This document shows positions 50,876-63,117 of a DNA stretch of 64,000 nt, one piece after another (positions within the stretch are counted from its first letter, which is position 1; the number at the start of each line of letters is the position of its first letter). The position numbers were made by a program, and so were the translations under genes. The stretch covers positions 16,792,376 through 16,856,375 of the forward strand of contig NW_022098031.1 in the NCBI RefSeq assembly GCF_002288925.2, given 5' to 3'. A model generated the notes under the pieces. That model did not search any database. It saw only the letters and a program-made list of their open reading frames with translations, and was not told the DNA's origin. This DNA is from Delphinapterus leucas (lineage: Eukaryota > Chordata > Mammalia > Artiodactyla > Monodontidae).

Positions 50876-52630
50876 CCTGATTCTCTGAAAATCCTAAATT
50901 CATCATTTTCTTCACCATCATCAGGAGCAGATGAACATTCAGTATGAGTCAAACATATTACCTCTTAGACAACTTTTAATTATTCATGGTAAAGAAAATA
51001 TTTTTTAAATTAGGGGAAGTTGAAATTCATAGACAAGTTTCGGCAAAATTGGGGGAAATTCCATTATAATAGAATTTTCAATCATAAACTAATAGAAATA
51101 ACAAAAAAATTCAGTAAATGAACCCTATACTTAAGAGAGTATTAGTAATTAGTTTTGAAATAGATCTAAATTTTGTTAGAAGGCTCTTTGCCTTCTTATT
51201 ATAACAAGTCTTTTATCTCAAAGGTAATAGTCTATGCCATGGCTTTAATTGATTCTCAGAGTTCATGATCTTGGATTACAATACTAACTGATAATATTAT
51301 AGTCAGTTTTTCACATTACAACCTCTGGGTCTCATCTTTATGATGGATAAGTTGAAGAAGTTAGTACAGAGCTATATCTAGGAACCCTTCTTCAATGCCA
51401 GCCTTAAAAATTTATTAGCAACTTGATGTGATTTAATGGGTTTCAGAAACATTTTATGCTTCAAGGTATGTTCCTTTTTTTGCCTGAATTCCAGTGGCTC
51501 ATATTCTTATATCAAGAGAGTCACTCATTCATAGCTTGAAGATTTCAACATTCAGGAGTTATTTACCAAAATTCAAATTTCCACAATAAGGGTAATTACT
51601 CTATGTAGGTGATAATAGAATTTATTGTCCATATTAGGACTTATCTGCAGGATAGACCCAACAGGAAGTCAGGACAACAGGTGTAAATCAGGAGTATCCA
51701 AGGCAAACTGGAAAAGTGTAAGTAACTATTAATTAATTTCTTTTTTAGCATTAGATGAAAGTAAGTTTGGAGAGAAGACTCAATCTAAACATGATTATAA
51801 TGCAGAGGTACTATGTGGGTAAATACCAAAGATAAATTTCAAATGTTACCTGATTTGTTGCATGACTAATCAACACCAAGTTCATTGTTAAAACAACCCA
51901 CGTAACTTGACTTTCACTTTTAGTAATGGGTATTTTGTAATATAGTTAAAGTAGGCCGCCTTCTCCCCTTCCCCCAAAAGGAGATTGAAGTGCTTAACAA
52001 AATATAAGGTAGTATACTTGGAGGCTTTGAAAAGCCAACAAGAAAGTGAAGAGCTTCTTGTCCAGAATCTAGGGGAGGATGAAGACCAAGAGAGATTAGT
52101 CCAGTTTGGAGTTACTAAACACATGGAGGTTATTGTCAGTGTTAGAGAGAGTACAAAAGAAAGAAGTCAGAAAAGGAGAGGAAAGAGGAATCTAGAACAA
52201 GTGGAATAAATAGCAAGTGCTTGGTGGTTAGTAACCCAAATTTATCAGTGATTATATCAAATGCAAGTGGCCTAAATGATCCAGTTATAAGACAAATCCA
52301 AGGATTGTCAATCTGGATCAAAAATTCAAAACACATATATGCTATTTAACAGGGGCTCCTCTGAAATATAAAAATAAAGGAAAACTGAAATTTTTTTTAA
52401 AATGGAAAAGATACACTATGCAAACACTAACCTAAAGAAAGCCCATGTAATAATACTAGTACTAAAGAAGAATTTGTGACAAAAGTTATTGCTAAGGAGG
52501 GACATTTCCCAATGATAAAAGGTTTAATTCCTCATGATACAAAGAAACTACACGATAAGTGACTTTGCTTACATTAGGGATTGCACGCTACTTCCATTTT
52601 TACTAGAATAAGTAAAAATAACATTAAGTT
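50876..52630. other. Intronic sequence without recognised gene
   Basis: A 74-codon frame at 51985-52209 resembles no family that I know; no splice context was seen. Confidence 0.45.
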
Positions 52631-52631
52631 C

Positions 52632-52657
52632 TATCATCAAGTGATATCATCAAGTGA
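52632..52657 (+). repeat. 13-bp tandem duplication
   Basis: TATCATCAAGTGA occurs twice head to tail, immediately before the MIR. Confidence 0.9.
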
Positions 52658-52850
52658 TATTATAAGCACTTAATACATATTAGTTCACTTAATCTTCACA
52701 GCCACCCCATGAGATAGGCTTGATTATTATCTTCATTTTACAAATGAGGAGACTGAGAAATGAAGAAGTTGCCCAAAGTTACATAGCTAATAAGCAATAG
52801 AGCTGGAATGAACCCAGGTAGTCTAGCCCCTAAGTTATGAGAATAAATAT
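52658..52850 (-). mobile_element. MIR SINE, antisense
   Basis: Contains 'GTTCACTTAATCTTCACAGC', 'ATTTTACAAATGAGGAGACT' and 'GCCCAAAGTTACATAGCTAA' in reversed MIR order. Confidence 0.88.
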
Positions 52851-53645
52851 TTGAGTAGGAAAAGCATAAATGGATCAAATAATTTTTGGCTTTTCCTCTG
52901 GTACACATTTCAAATGAGTTTGCTGTGGATGGAGTAACACCTACGATATTCTTTTCCCTGTGCTTCAAATTTAGTTTAGATTCTTCTCCATCTCTGCCTT
53001 TCAGAATCCTCTAGAAACAGAGATATGGCATTTTTTCTCATGACCGAACTCACATTTCTCCTTAACTTCAATATCTCAAGAACAGCTGAATAGTAGGGGG
53101 GAAGGGACATCCCTTCAAAGCTTTTCTCATAGACAAGAAAAGCTAAATTCTACAATGGAGGGATGAGTGACCTTCCTCTTCTAGATTGGTTTTCTATACT
53201 AGGGGATGTCTCAATTTAGCTGGTGTATAAGTGAATGTAAGTCACGTATTCAGGAATTCTTTGCCACCAGTCAGTGGAAAACATTTGCCAAGAAAAGCCG
53301 CTTCTTCCCCTGTGCGTGCACACACACTCACTCACTACCCACTCCTCCCTTAAAACTTTGCAAGACTTCACTGTATAAACAGAAAGAACAGTAGCTTCCA
53401 GGGCTTATGAAAAGAAGTCATTGTGGTCTCTTTCAGATATCCATTTAGGTTCTATCCAGTTCCAACTTCCAGGAATGAAGCTTCTGAAGGGAGGAGGATT
53501 TGAAGCCATGTGTGTTCCTGGTCACTTCCGTGTGGTTCCTTTTTGTGCGCCCATGAGAACAAGGACCATATCTGTGTTTGCCCACTTTTATCTTAGTAAC
53601 ATGGGAGCAACAACAACACTTGCTGAATAAACAAAGAAATAGATG
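52851..53645. other. Intronic sequence without recognised gene
   Basis: Nothing nameable on either strand. Confidence 0.5.
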
Positions 53646-53649
53646 AACG

Positions 53650-53946
53650 AATGAATGTACATCTCTGACCTCATCTACTACCACTCTCCTCCCTGCTTAC
53701 TCCAGTGCCACACCTTGCCCCCTTTACTTTTCTTGTCTCAGCTCATTTGCACATGCTGTTCCTTCTGCCTGAAATGCTCTCCCCCTAGCTGTCAGCTTGA
53801 TGGCCCTCTTATCTATGTAGGTTTTTACTGAAGTCTCACTTTCGCAGCAAGTCTTCCCCATCTATGCTAACTGAACTTGCACATCCCTGCTTCAAAAATC
53901 CCTCTTTCTCTTGACTTTACTTTTCTCTTGGCATGGCCTAACATAC
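53650..53946 (+). mobile_element. L2 LINE, left part, split by L1
   Basis: 'CTGACCTCATCTACTACCAC', 'CAGCTCATTTGCACATGCTG' and 'CTGCCTGAAATGCTCTCCCC' are the L2 3' region; the sequence resumes at 58859 after the L1. The last 13 bases (53934-53946) are the target duplication. Confidence 0.88.
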
Positions 53947-54199
53947 CTTATTATTTTCTTTCCTTTTTTTAAATTTTATTTATTTTTTTATACAGCAGGT
54001 TCTTATTAGTCATCCATTTTATACATATCAGTGTATACCTGTCAATCCCAATCTCCCAATTAATCACACCACCACCACCACCTCCCGCCGCTTTCCCTCT
54101 TTGGTGTCCATACGTTTGTTCTCTACATCAGTGTCTCAATTTCTGCCCTGCAAACCAGTTCGTCTGTACCATTTTCATCCACATCTCTACAAAGGACCC

Positions 54200-57100
54200 A
54201 ATTTTGTTCCTTCTTATGGCTGAGTAATATTCCATTGTATATATGTACCACATCTTCTTTATGCACTCATCTGTCGATGGGCATTTAGGTTGCTTCCATG
54301 ACCTGGCTATTGTAAAGAGTGCTGCAATGAATATTGGGGTCCCTGTCTTTTTGAATTATGGTTTTCTCTGGGTATATGCCCAGTAGTGGGATATGCCCAG
54401 TAGTGGTAACTCTATTTTTAGTGCTTTAAGGAACCTCCATACTGTTCTCCATAGTGGCTGTATCGATTTACATTCCCACCAACAGTGCAAGAGGGTTCCC
54501 TTTTCTCCACACCCTCTCCAGCATTTGTTGTTTGTAGATTTTCTGATTATGCCCATTCTAATTGGTGTGAGGTGATACCTCATTGTAGTTTTGATTTACA
54601 TTTCTCTAATAATTAGTGATGTTGAGCAGCTTTTCATGTGCTTCTTGGCCATCTGTATGTCATCTTTGGAGAAATGTCTATTTAGGTCTTCTGCCCATTT
54701 TTGGATTGGGTTGTTTGTTTTTCCAATATTGAGCTGCATGAGCTGTTTATATATTTTGGAGATTAATCCTTTGGTGATTCGTTTGCAAATATTTTCTCCC
54801 ATTTTGAGGGTTGTCTTTTCGTCTTGTTTATGGTTTCCTTTGCTGTGCAAAAGCCTTTAAATTTCATTAGGTCCCATTTGTTTGTTTTTGTTTTTATTTC
54901 CATTATTCTAGGAGGTGGATCAAAAAAGACCTTGCTGTGATTTATGTCAAAGAGTGTTCTTCCTATGTTTTCTTCTAAGAGTTTTATAGTGTCTGGTCTT
55001 ACATTTAGGTCTCTAATCCATTTTGAGTTTATTTTTGTGTATAGTGTTAAGGAGTGTCCTAATTTCATTCTTTTCCATGTAGCTGTCCAGTTTTCCCAGC
55101 ACCACTTATTGAAGAGACTGTCTTTTCACTATTGTATGTCCTTGCCTCCTTTGTCATAGATTAGTCGACCATAGGTGCATAGGTTTATCTCTGGGCTTTC
55201 TATCTTGTTCCATTAATCTATATTTCTATTTTTGTGCCATATTGTCTTGATTACTGTAGTTTTGTAGTATAGTCTGAAGTCAGGGAGTCTGATTCCTCCA
55301 GCTCCGTCTTTTCCCCTCAAGACTGCTTTGGCTATTCGGGGTCTTTTGTGTCTCCATATGAATTTTAAGATTTTTTGTTCTAGTTCCATAAAAAATGCCA
55401 TTGGTAATTTGATAGGGATTGCACTGAATCTGTAGATTGCTTTGGGTAGTACAGTCATTTTCACAATACTGATTCTTCCAATCCAAGAACATAGTATATC
55501 TCTCCATCAGTTGGTGTCATCTTTAATTTCTTTCATCAGTGTCTTATAGTTTTCTGCATGCAAGTATTTTGTCTCCCTAGGTAGGTTTATTCCTAGGCAT
55601 TTTATTCTTTTTGTTGCAATGGAAAATGGGAGTGTTTCCTTAATTTCTCTTTCAGATTTTTCATCATTAGTGTATAGGAATGCAAGAGATTTCTGTGCAT
55701 TAATTTTGTGTCCTGCAACTTTACCAAATTTATTGATTAGCTCTAATAGTTTTTTGGTGGCATCTTTAGGATTCTCTATGTATAGTATCATGTCATCTTC
55801 AGTGATAGGTTTACTTCTTCTTTTCCAATTTGTATTCCTTTTATTTCTTTTTCTTCTCTGATTGCTGTGGCTAGGACTTCCGAAAACTATGTTGAATAAT
55901 AGTGGCAAGAGTGGACATCTTTATCTTTTTCCTGATCTTAGATGAAATGCTTTCAGTTATTCACCATTGAGAATGATGTTTGCTGTGGGTTTGTCATATA
56001 TGGCCTTTATTATGTTGAGGTAGGTTCCCTCTATGACCACTTTCTGGAGAGTTTTTATCATAAATGGGTGTTGAATTTTGTCAAAAGCTTTTTCTGCATC
56101 TATTGAGATGATCATATGGTTTTTCTGCAATTTGTTAATATGGGGTATCATATTGATTTGCATATATTGAAGAATCCTTGAATCCCTGGGATAAGTCCCA
56201 CTTGGTCATGGTGTATGATCCTTTTAATGTGTTGTTGGATTCTGTTTGCTAGTATTTTGTTGAGGATTTTTGCATCTATATTCATCAGTGATATTGGTCT
56301 GTAATTTTCTTATTTTGTAATATCTTTGTCTGGTTTTGCTGTCAGGGTGATGGTGGCCTCGTAGAATGAGTTTGGGAGTGTTCCTTCCTGTGTAATTTTT
56401 TGGAAGAGTTTGAGAAGGATAGGTGTTAGATTTTCTCTAAATGTTTGATAGAATTCACCTGTGAAGCCATCTGGTCCTGGACTTTTGTTTGTTGGAAGAT
56501 ATTTAATCACAGTTTCAATTTCACTGCTTGTGATTAGTCTGTTCATACTTTCTGTTTCTTCCTGGTTCAGTCTTGGAAGGTTACACCTTTCTAAGAATTT
56601 GTCCATTTCTTCCAGATTGTCCATTTTATTGGCATAGAGTTGCTTGTAGTAGTCTCTTAGGATGCTTTGTATTTCTGCGGTGTCTGTTGTAACTTCTTTT
56701 TTATTTCCAATTTTATTGATTTGAGTCCTCTCCCTCTTTTTCTTGATGAGACTGGCTAATGTTTATTCAATTTTGTTTATCTTCTCAGAGAACCAATTTT
56801 TAGTTTTATTGATCTTTGCTATTGTTTTCTTTGTTTCTATTTCATTTATTTCTGCTCTGAGCTTGTTGATTTCTTTCCTTCTGCTAACTTTGGGTTTTGT
56901 TTGTTCTTCCTTCTCTAGTTCCTTTAGGTGTAAGGTTAGATTATTTATTTGAGATTTTTCTTGTTTCTTGAGGTAGGCTTGTATAGCTATAAACTTCCCC
57001 ATTAGAAATGCTTTTGCTGCATCCCGTAGGTTTTGGATCATCGTGTTTTCATTGTCATTTGTCTCTAGGTATTTTTTGATTTCTTCTTTGATTTCTTCAG

Positions 57101-57880
57101 TGATCTCTTGGTTATTTAGTAACATATTGTTTAGCCTCCATGTGTTTGTGTTTTTTGTTTTTTCCCCTGTAATTGATTTCTAATCTCATAGCGTTGTGGT
57201 CAGAAAAGATGCTTGATATGATTTCAATTTTCTTAAATTTACTGAGGCTTGATTTGTGACCCAAGATGTGGTCTATCCTGGAGAATGTTCCTTGTGCACT
57301 TGAGAAGAAAGTGTAATCTGCTCTTTTTGGATGGAATGTCGTATAAATATCAATTAAACCTATCTGATCTATTGTGTCATTTAATGCTTGTGTTTCCTTA
57401 TTAATTTTGTTTGGATGATCTGTTCATTGGTGTAAGTGAGGTGTTAAGGTCCCCCACTATTATTGTGTTACTGTCAATTTCCTCTTTTATAGCTGTTAGC
57501 AGTTGCCTTGTGTACTGAGCTGCTCCTATGTTGGGTGCATATATATCTATAATTGTTATATCTTCTTCTTGGGTTCATCCCTTGATCATTATGTAGTGTC
57601 CTTCCTTGTCTCTTGTAACATTCTTTATTTTAAAGTCTATTTAATCTGATATGAAGATTGCTACTCTAGCTTTCTTTTGTTTTCCATTTGTAAGGAATAT
57701 GTTTTTCCAACCCCTCACTTTCAGTCTGTATGTGTCCCTGAAGTGGGTCTCTTGTAGACACCATATATACGGGTATTGTTTTTGTATCTATTCAGCAAGC
57801 CTGTGTCTTTTGGTTGGAGCATTTAATCCATTCACATTTAAGGTAATTATCAATATGTATGTTCCTATTACCATTTTCTT
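54200..57880 (-). pseudogene. L1 ORF2 (endonuclease-reverse transcriptase), broken
   Basis: ORF2p nicks target DNA and reverse-transcribes L1 RNA (family knowledge). Fragments in order on the minus strand: a broken EN domain; EN-RT linker (57125-56763); RT entry with [16 protein letters not shown] (56624-56310); '[15 protein letters not shown]' (56163-55957); the catalytic region (55908-55507); thumb (55464-55213); and the C-terminal Cys motif C-x3-C-x7-H-x4-C (54583-54356). The catalytic FADD box has lost its first two residues through a 4-bp deletion near 55798, and many stops and shifts separate the fragments. Confidence 0.88.
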
Positions 57881-57925
57881 AATTGTTTTGTTTTGTAGGT
57901 CCTTTTCTTCTCTTGTGTTTCCCAC

Positions 57926-58845
57926 TTAGAGAAGTTCCTTTAGCATTCGTTGTACAGCTTGTTTGGTGGTGCTGAATTCTGTTAGCTTTTGCTTGTCTGT
58001 ACAGCTTTTGATTTCTCCATCGAATCTTAATGAGATCCTTGCTGGGTAGAATAATCTTGGTTGTAGGTTCTTCCCTTTCATCACTTTAGGGATATTATGC
58101 CACTCCCTTCTGGCTTGTAGAGTTTCTGCTGAGAAATCAGCTGTTAACCTTATGGGAGTTCCCTTGTATGTTATTTGTAGTTTTTCCCTTGCTGCTTTCA
58201 ATAATTTTTCTTTGTCTTTAATTTTTGCTAATTTGATTACTGTGTGTCTTGGCGTGTTTCTCCTTGGGTTTATTCTGTATGGGACTCTCTGTGCTTCCTG
58301 GACTTGGGTGGCTATTTCCTTTCCCATGTTAGGGAAGTTTTCGACTCTAATCTCCTCAAATATTTTCTTGGGTCCTTTCTCTGTCTTCTCCTTCTGGGAC
58401 CCCTATAAGGTGAATGTTGTTGCGTTTAATGTTGTCCCAGAGGTCTCTTAGTCTGTCTTCATTTCTTTTCATTCTTTTTTTTAAATTCTGTTCTGCAGCA
58501 GTGAATTCCACCATTCTGTTTTCCAGGTCACATCCATTTTTCTGCCTCAGTTATTCTGCTATTGATTCCTTCTAGTGTATTTTTCATTTCAGTTATTGTA
58601 TTGTTCATCTTTGTTTGTTTGTTCTTTAATTCTTCTAGGTCTTTGTTAAACGTTTCTTGCATCTTCTCCATCTTTGCCTCCATTCTTTTTCTGAGGTCCT
58701 GGATCATCTTCACTATCATTATTCTCTATTCTTTTTCTGGAAGGTTAACTATCTCCATTTCATTTAGTTGTTTTTCTGGGGGTTTATCTTGTTCCCTCAT
58801 CTGGTACATAGCCCTGTGCCTTTTCATCTTGTCTACCTTTCTGTG
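57926..58845 (-). pseudogene. L1 ORF1, 5'-truncated and broken
   Basis: The coiled-coil part (58719-58528) and the RRM/C-terminal part (58327-57926, 133 codons, ending at a natural-looking stop) are both readable but not joined. The 5' end stops at the element border, so the N-terminal start is lost. The C-terminal half is better preserved than in the copy at 28-937. Confidence 0.88.
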
Positions 58846-58858
58846 TGGCCTAACATAC

Positions 58859-58995
58859 TGTAAAATTTTACTTATGATGTCTGTCGTTTGTCTGGCTCTC
58901 TAGATTGTCAGTTTCACAGGGGCAGTGATTTTTTTTCACACCTAGGACCATGCCTATCACTTAGTGTGCGCTCAGTAAATATTAGTCAAACAAAT
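58859..58995 (+). mobile_element. L2 LINE, right part, split by L1
   Basis: 'GATTGTCAGTTTCACAGGGG' and 'CCATGCCTATCACTTAGTGT' with 'GCTCAGTAAATATTAGTCAA' are the L2 terminus that continues 53650-53946. Confidence 0.85.
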
Positions 58996-59104
58996 CAATG
59001 GAAGAACCAGATATGCAGGACCTGTTTCAGTAGGTTTGAAGCCCTCAAATGGAGATCTCAGCCCCCAGACTATCACTCACTCTTTACATGCATCTTTAAG
59101 AAGT

Positions 59105-59165
59105 TTCACACGTAAGTTATCTGAGCCTCAGTTTGTTCAACTGTAAACTGGGGATAATAGTAATT
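59105..59165 (+). mobile_element. MIR SINE fragment
   Basis: 'TCTGAGCCTCAGTTTGTTCA' and 'ACTGTAAACTGGGGATAATA' are the MIR core. Confidence 0.75.
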
Positions 59166-60180
59166 AGTAACAAGGACTAATAACAGTAAATAGTAAAAGG
59201 GGGGAAAATGTCACAGAATAATCATGAGGATTACAAGAGAAAATGGATGTGCACATTGTCTACTGATGCAAGCAATTATGACCTGAGAGATGGAAGCAAA
59301 GGAAGGGTGAAGAGGACTCCAGGTTGTCCTGAGGAGCAAAGTGATCAGCTGTCCTTGGCATTAGAATCCAATGGAAGAAAAGTGGTGGCTGGAGGGATCA
59401 GGCACCTTGAACTTAAATATAGAGGCTGTATAATATAGTATGTATATAGCACGTATGAGAAGGAGAGTGGGATGGAGAGAGAGAGAGAGGGATTGCGTGC
59501 ACAACATTATTTTGGGGGTGAATCACTCATCGTGGTATCTGTTTACTTTGTTCCATTATAGGAAATTTGATGACATTTCATTTGCACCACCACACCTGAT
59601 GTCAAGTGAACATGTAAACCTAGGTGTAGGGTAATTGTCACCACAGAATATTTCATACAAAAATTGTCCTGACAGTGTTAAGCAGCAGTATGGAAATTAC
59701 TGAAAAGAGAGAAGTACTTTTTTCTTTTGTAATTAGGATAATTTTTAACTGTAATGAATCTGTGAGAATCAACCTTGATGTATCTATTTGGACATTTTCC
59801 ACATCCCAAATGGTTAGTCTAATACAAATTAAAGCACCACAGATTGCTATTATCTTCTTGCATTATTCTTTTCCTGAATTAATTTCATTTTAAAAATCAG
59901 ACCTTCTCCAAATAAGAATAAATTTAAATATCCGAGGTACAAATGTGAAGCTGATGTCAGGACCCATGCATATCTATAATTTCCACAGAATCATGGGAAT
60001 AATCCTAAAAAATCTTTAAATGGAGGAACTGACCTTTTGGGTCACTTAATCATTCCCCTTGCTATTCCTGGAGAATCCAAAGAGTACCTCTAGTTTTCCT
60101 TCTTCTGAAATTACATATCACTTTCCCTTTATATTCATAATTAATTTGTTAATTTATCCATCCACCCACGCATCCATCAT
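59166..60180. other. Intronic sequence without recognised gene
   Basis: Holds a short GA run at about 59475-59490; nothing else named. Confidence 0.5.
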
Positions 60181-60184
60181 TGCA

Positions 60185-60865
60185 ATCTTTCATTTAATAA
60201 ATATTAGGCATCATTTATGTACCTGGAATGCTGCTTAGCACTGAGGAAACAAAATATGCTAATATTTTATTTCAATACATCATAGTTAAGTGGGAGAAAC
60301 AGGTTAATAAATAATCATAACGTGATATGTCTTATAATAGAAGTATGAGCAAAGTGCTGACTGGATGAATCACAAAGGTTTATGAATTATGAAGTGGTAA
60401 CATTTGTTCTGAGGTTTGAAAGGAGAGTATTTCAGGCAGAGGTAAAATGTACACAAAGATAAGGAGATACAATGGGCATCAAGTCCTAGGAGGATTAAAT
60501 AGTTGGGTGTGACTGGAGTTGAGCCTATGCTTCTCTGAAGGGGTTGGGAAGGTGGGAGATGAAGTTGGGTGGGTCTTATCATAAAAGACCTTCTGTATTA
60601 CCAGCAAGAATTTAGATTTCCTTGTATGATAGGACATCTTTATAGACTTTTCAGGAATGATGATAGCAAAGAGGAGGAGCAGACACTGCGAAGGACAAGA
60701 CAAATCAGGGAGACAAATTGGGAGGTTATTCCAACTCTACAAACCAGATGGAATAAAGACCTCAATTAAAGTAGTGACAGTGAGACAGAGAGTGGGGAAC
60801 TAAATAAAAAGATGACTAGGATCTAGAAACTGATGAGAGAGAAAACATCTGGAGAAAATTGCTAT
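60185..60865 (-). mobile_element. L2 LINE, antisense, about 0.7 kb
   Basis: The reversed L2 terminus ('TTTAATAAATATTAGGCATC', 'GCTGCTTAGCACTGAGGAAA') is followed by 'GTATTTCAGGCAGAGGTAAA' and further reversed L2 ORF2 sequence to 'GATGACTAGGATCTAGAAAC'. Confidence 0.78.
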
Positions 60866-63117
60866 CATTGTTCAAAATATTCAGTGGGGCGAAGTGAAAT
60901 TAACATTCCTGAGAGGCTTTCCATGTTTCTGAACAATGTGAAGAAAATGGAGGCCTGGATATATTAAGTGGTATATTTATCCATCTGTTCCTTGCTTTTT
61001 CTAAAAAATATGAAGCTCCTCTAAATTTTCTCCAGCTTCATCTTTTATCTTCAGTCGCATGTGACCATGGCAAGTCATGACACTGATCCACTTCATGACT
61101 ATGTTGGCCCTGATATATTTGGATAAAGTCAAGTAAATGTGACCAGAACCCAAAAGTTCTGTTGTTCCTCAATCATTTTAGTCTTACATTTTCTGCTTAG
61201 GTAGAGAGAGGCCAACATTAACAATGATGGGGAAGAGGGATCTGTTCTTATTGCTCAAAGACTCAAGCTTTTTTCAAAATTGGGAAATATCTTTTATATT
61301 ATGACATGATTAGTCTATTTTCTGCTATTAATTTTAACTATCCTGAGCTCTCAAACTTATGTAGGAAATGTTTTACTTTACTTTTGATTCATCTTACCAA
61401 AACATTCTGTTATCTGATCCTAATTACTAGCCATTCCCTCATATGATTTATTTTTCATGTTATACTCTCCAACATTAAATTATTCAAATATTTGAAAATC
61501 AAATAGTACATGTTTTATACCTTTGGAGTACTTTGGGAAAGACAGATTATAAAGAAAACTTTTGAAAGTCTATCTACAGAATGTCATAAATTATAACTGA
61601 AAAATATCATGAATCCCATTCAGACTGTTACTGAGGATTACACAGTTGATGAGTAGAGAACAAAGCTGGCTTTAGAAGTGAGTGCCCATGGGTGGCTAGA
61701 CCCACACATTGGTTAAATGACTTGGCCTCATTTATCAGCATTAAAATATGTATGATTCAGGGTCATGTTTCAGCAGATTACAAACTACTATATACATAGA
61801 TGTTCAGGCAAACTATGAATGGTTAAGCTTGCAAATATTAAGTCTGAATTCTAATTGAATATTACTACATAATATTTCTACAATTCTTTTACCCTTTTAT
61901 GTTAAAGTGGTTGTCTGTTGATTTCTATATACTTTCTTCCTTGATTTTAAATGAATTCTTTTCTTACATTTGTGCAGAATGCTTCCCAAAATAGTCATGA
62001 GAAATGTTTACTATCCTTATATCAATTTCTCTTAAAAGCTGTTTATTTTAGGTACCGTTTATGGGTATGTGTTTCTCTGAAATAAAAAAAAAATGTTCTA
62101 AGAGTTTATAATCCTCTAGGAGAGGTGCAAAACTGTCCCCATTGTGGGCTTTTATGGAGGTAAAGGAAGTTATTGTCTTGCTGTCCCTTTCTGCTTGTTG
62201 AAATATTCCCTTTTGCCCAGGTTTGTTTCCTATAATAATCTTTTGAACAGTGGAGTACCTGACATGTGTTTGTTCCTTAAGCAAACGTGTAAAACTCTTC
62301 AAGTTTGAATGGAGAAGTAGAAAGAGAAGGTTTCTGCTGTGCCTGATGACAGTTTTTGATTTTTCCACACTAATATTCTGGCTCCATGTTGGAGCACTAG
62401 TGTGGCAAATCCTAGCGTTGGTGGCATTCTAAGGAAGGGACAGAAGTTTCGTTGAGGAGTAAAGATTCAAAACAACTCCAGAAATAAGCTCTCATCTCGG
62501 TTTATTTCTCACAGAGCAGCAGGTGTGTACATCCTGTTGCAGGATTAACTGTAACCTATTCTTTCTTATAATTACCATTAGCATTCCAGGTGCCCCTGAT
62601 TTCAGGGAAAAGATGAACTTTATACAGCTTTAGGGATCAAAGGTAAAGAACTGCTTCAGTGGTCAGTAAAGAAGACACTGAATTATCTTTCATAAGAAAG
62701 GGGTAGGGAAGCATCATTTTTTGATATGAGGCCAAGAAACTGGCCACAATTAGCCAATATATCATTATTGGTGAAACTAATATTGTCACCTAAAATGACC
62801 CTGCAGCTAACGTATTGTTTTCCCAAGAACATGAAATGGGTAAAACATAATCCTGAGTATAAGTGGACCTCTGTCAGTGTTCGACCTATTAGTTTGGAAA
62901 TTAGCATGAAAAGCACTGAACCATCAAACTTTCACCAAATCTCCATAAACCAAATGAAGATTGTGGTCTTACCTAATGGTTCACTCTTTCTATATTTAAA
63001 TTGCCCCTTCATTGAATAAGCTATGTCATAACAGCATCTAAGTAATTAGAATTGGCTAGATTTAAATATTCATATTTTGATCAACTTTGGGAATTTGAGA
63101 CTAATGGATTATGACTA
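60866..63117. other. Intronic sequence without recognised gene
   Basis: About 2.2 kb with no named repeat and no exon-like structure. An antisense frame at 62368-62048 (106 codons) shows no known domain. Confidence 0.5.

Larger units (their letters stand above)
53947..58845 (-). mobile_element. L1 LINE, 4.9 kb, antisense, 5'-truncated in ORF1
   Basis: A degenerate poly-A tail (T-rich on +) starts at about 53947. The 3'UTR, ORF2 and most of ORF1 follow on the minus strand, and the copy stops inside ORF1 at 58845, so the 5'UTR is absent. The 13-bp duplication TGGCCTAACATAC at 53934-53946 and 58846-58858 defines both borders exactly. It inserted into an L2. Confidence 0.95.

Noticed and set aside
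51520..51545. Possible last TAFA2 exon (GTCACTCATTC, which would read Val-Thr-His)
   Set aside because: The base pair before GTC is GA rather than AG, so no acceptor gives the needed phase, and the frame continues with another codon before the stop.
54591..54860. Hydrophobic + strand frame resembling membrane segments
   Set aside because: It is the complement of L1 ORF2.
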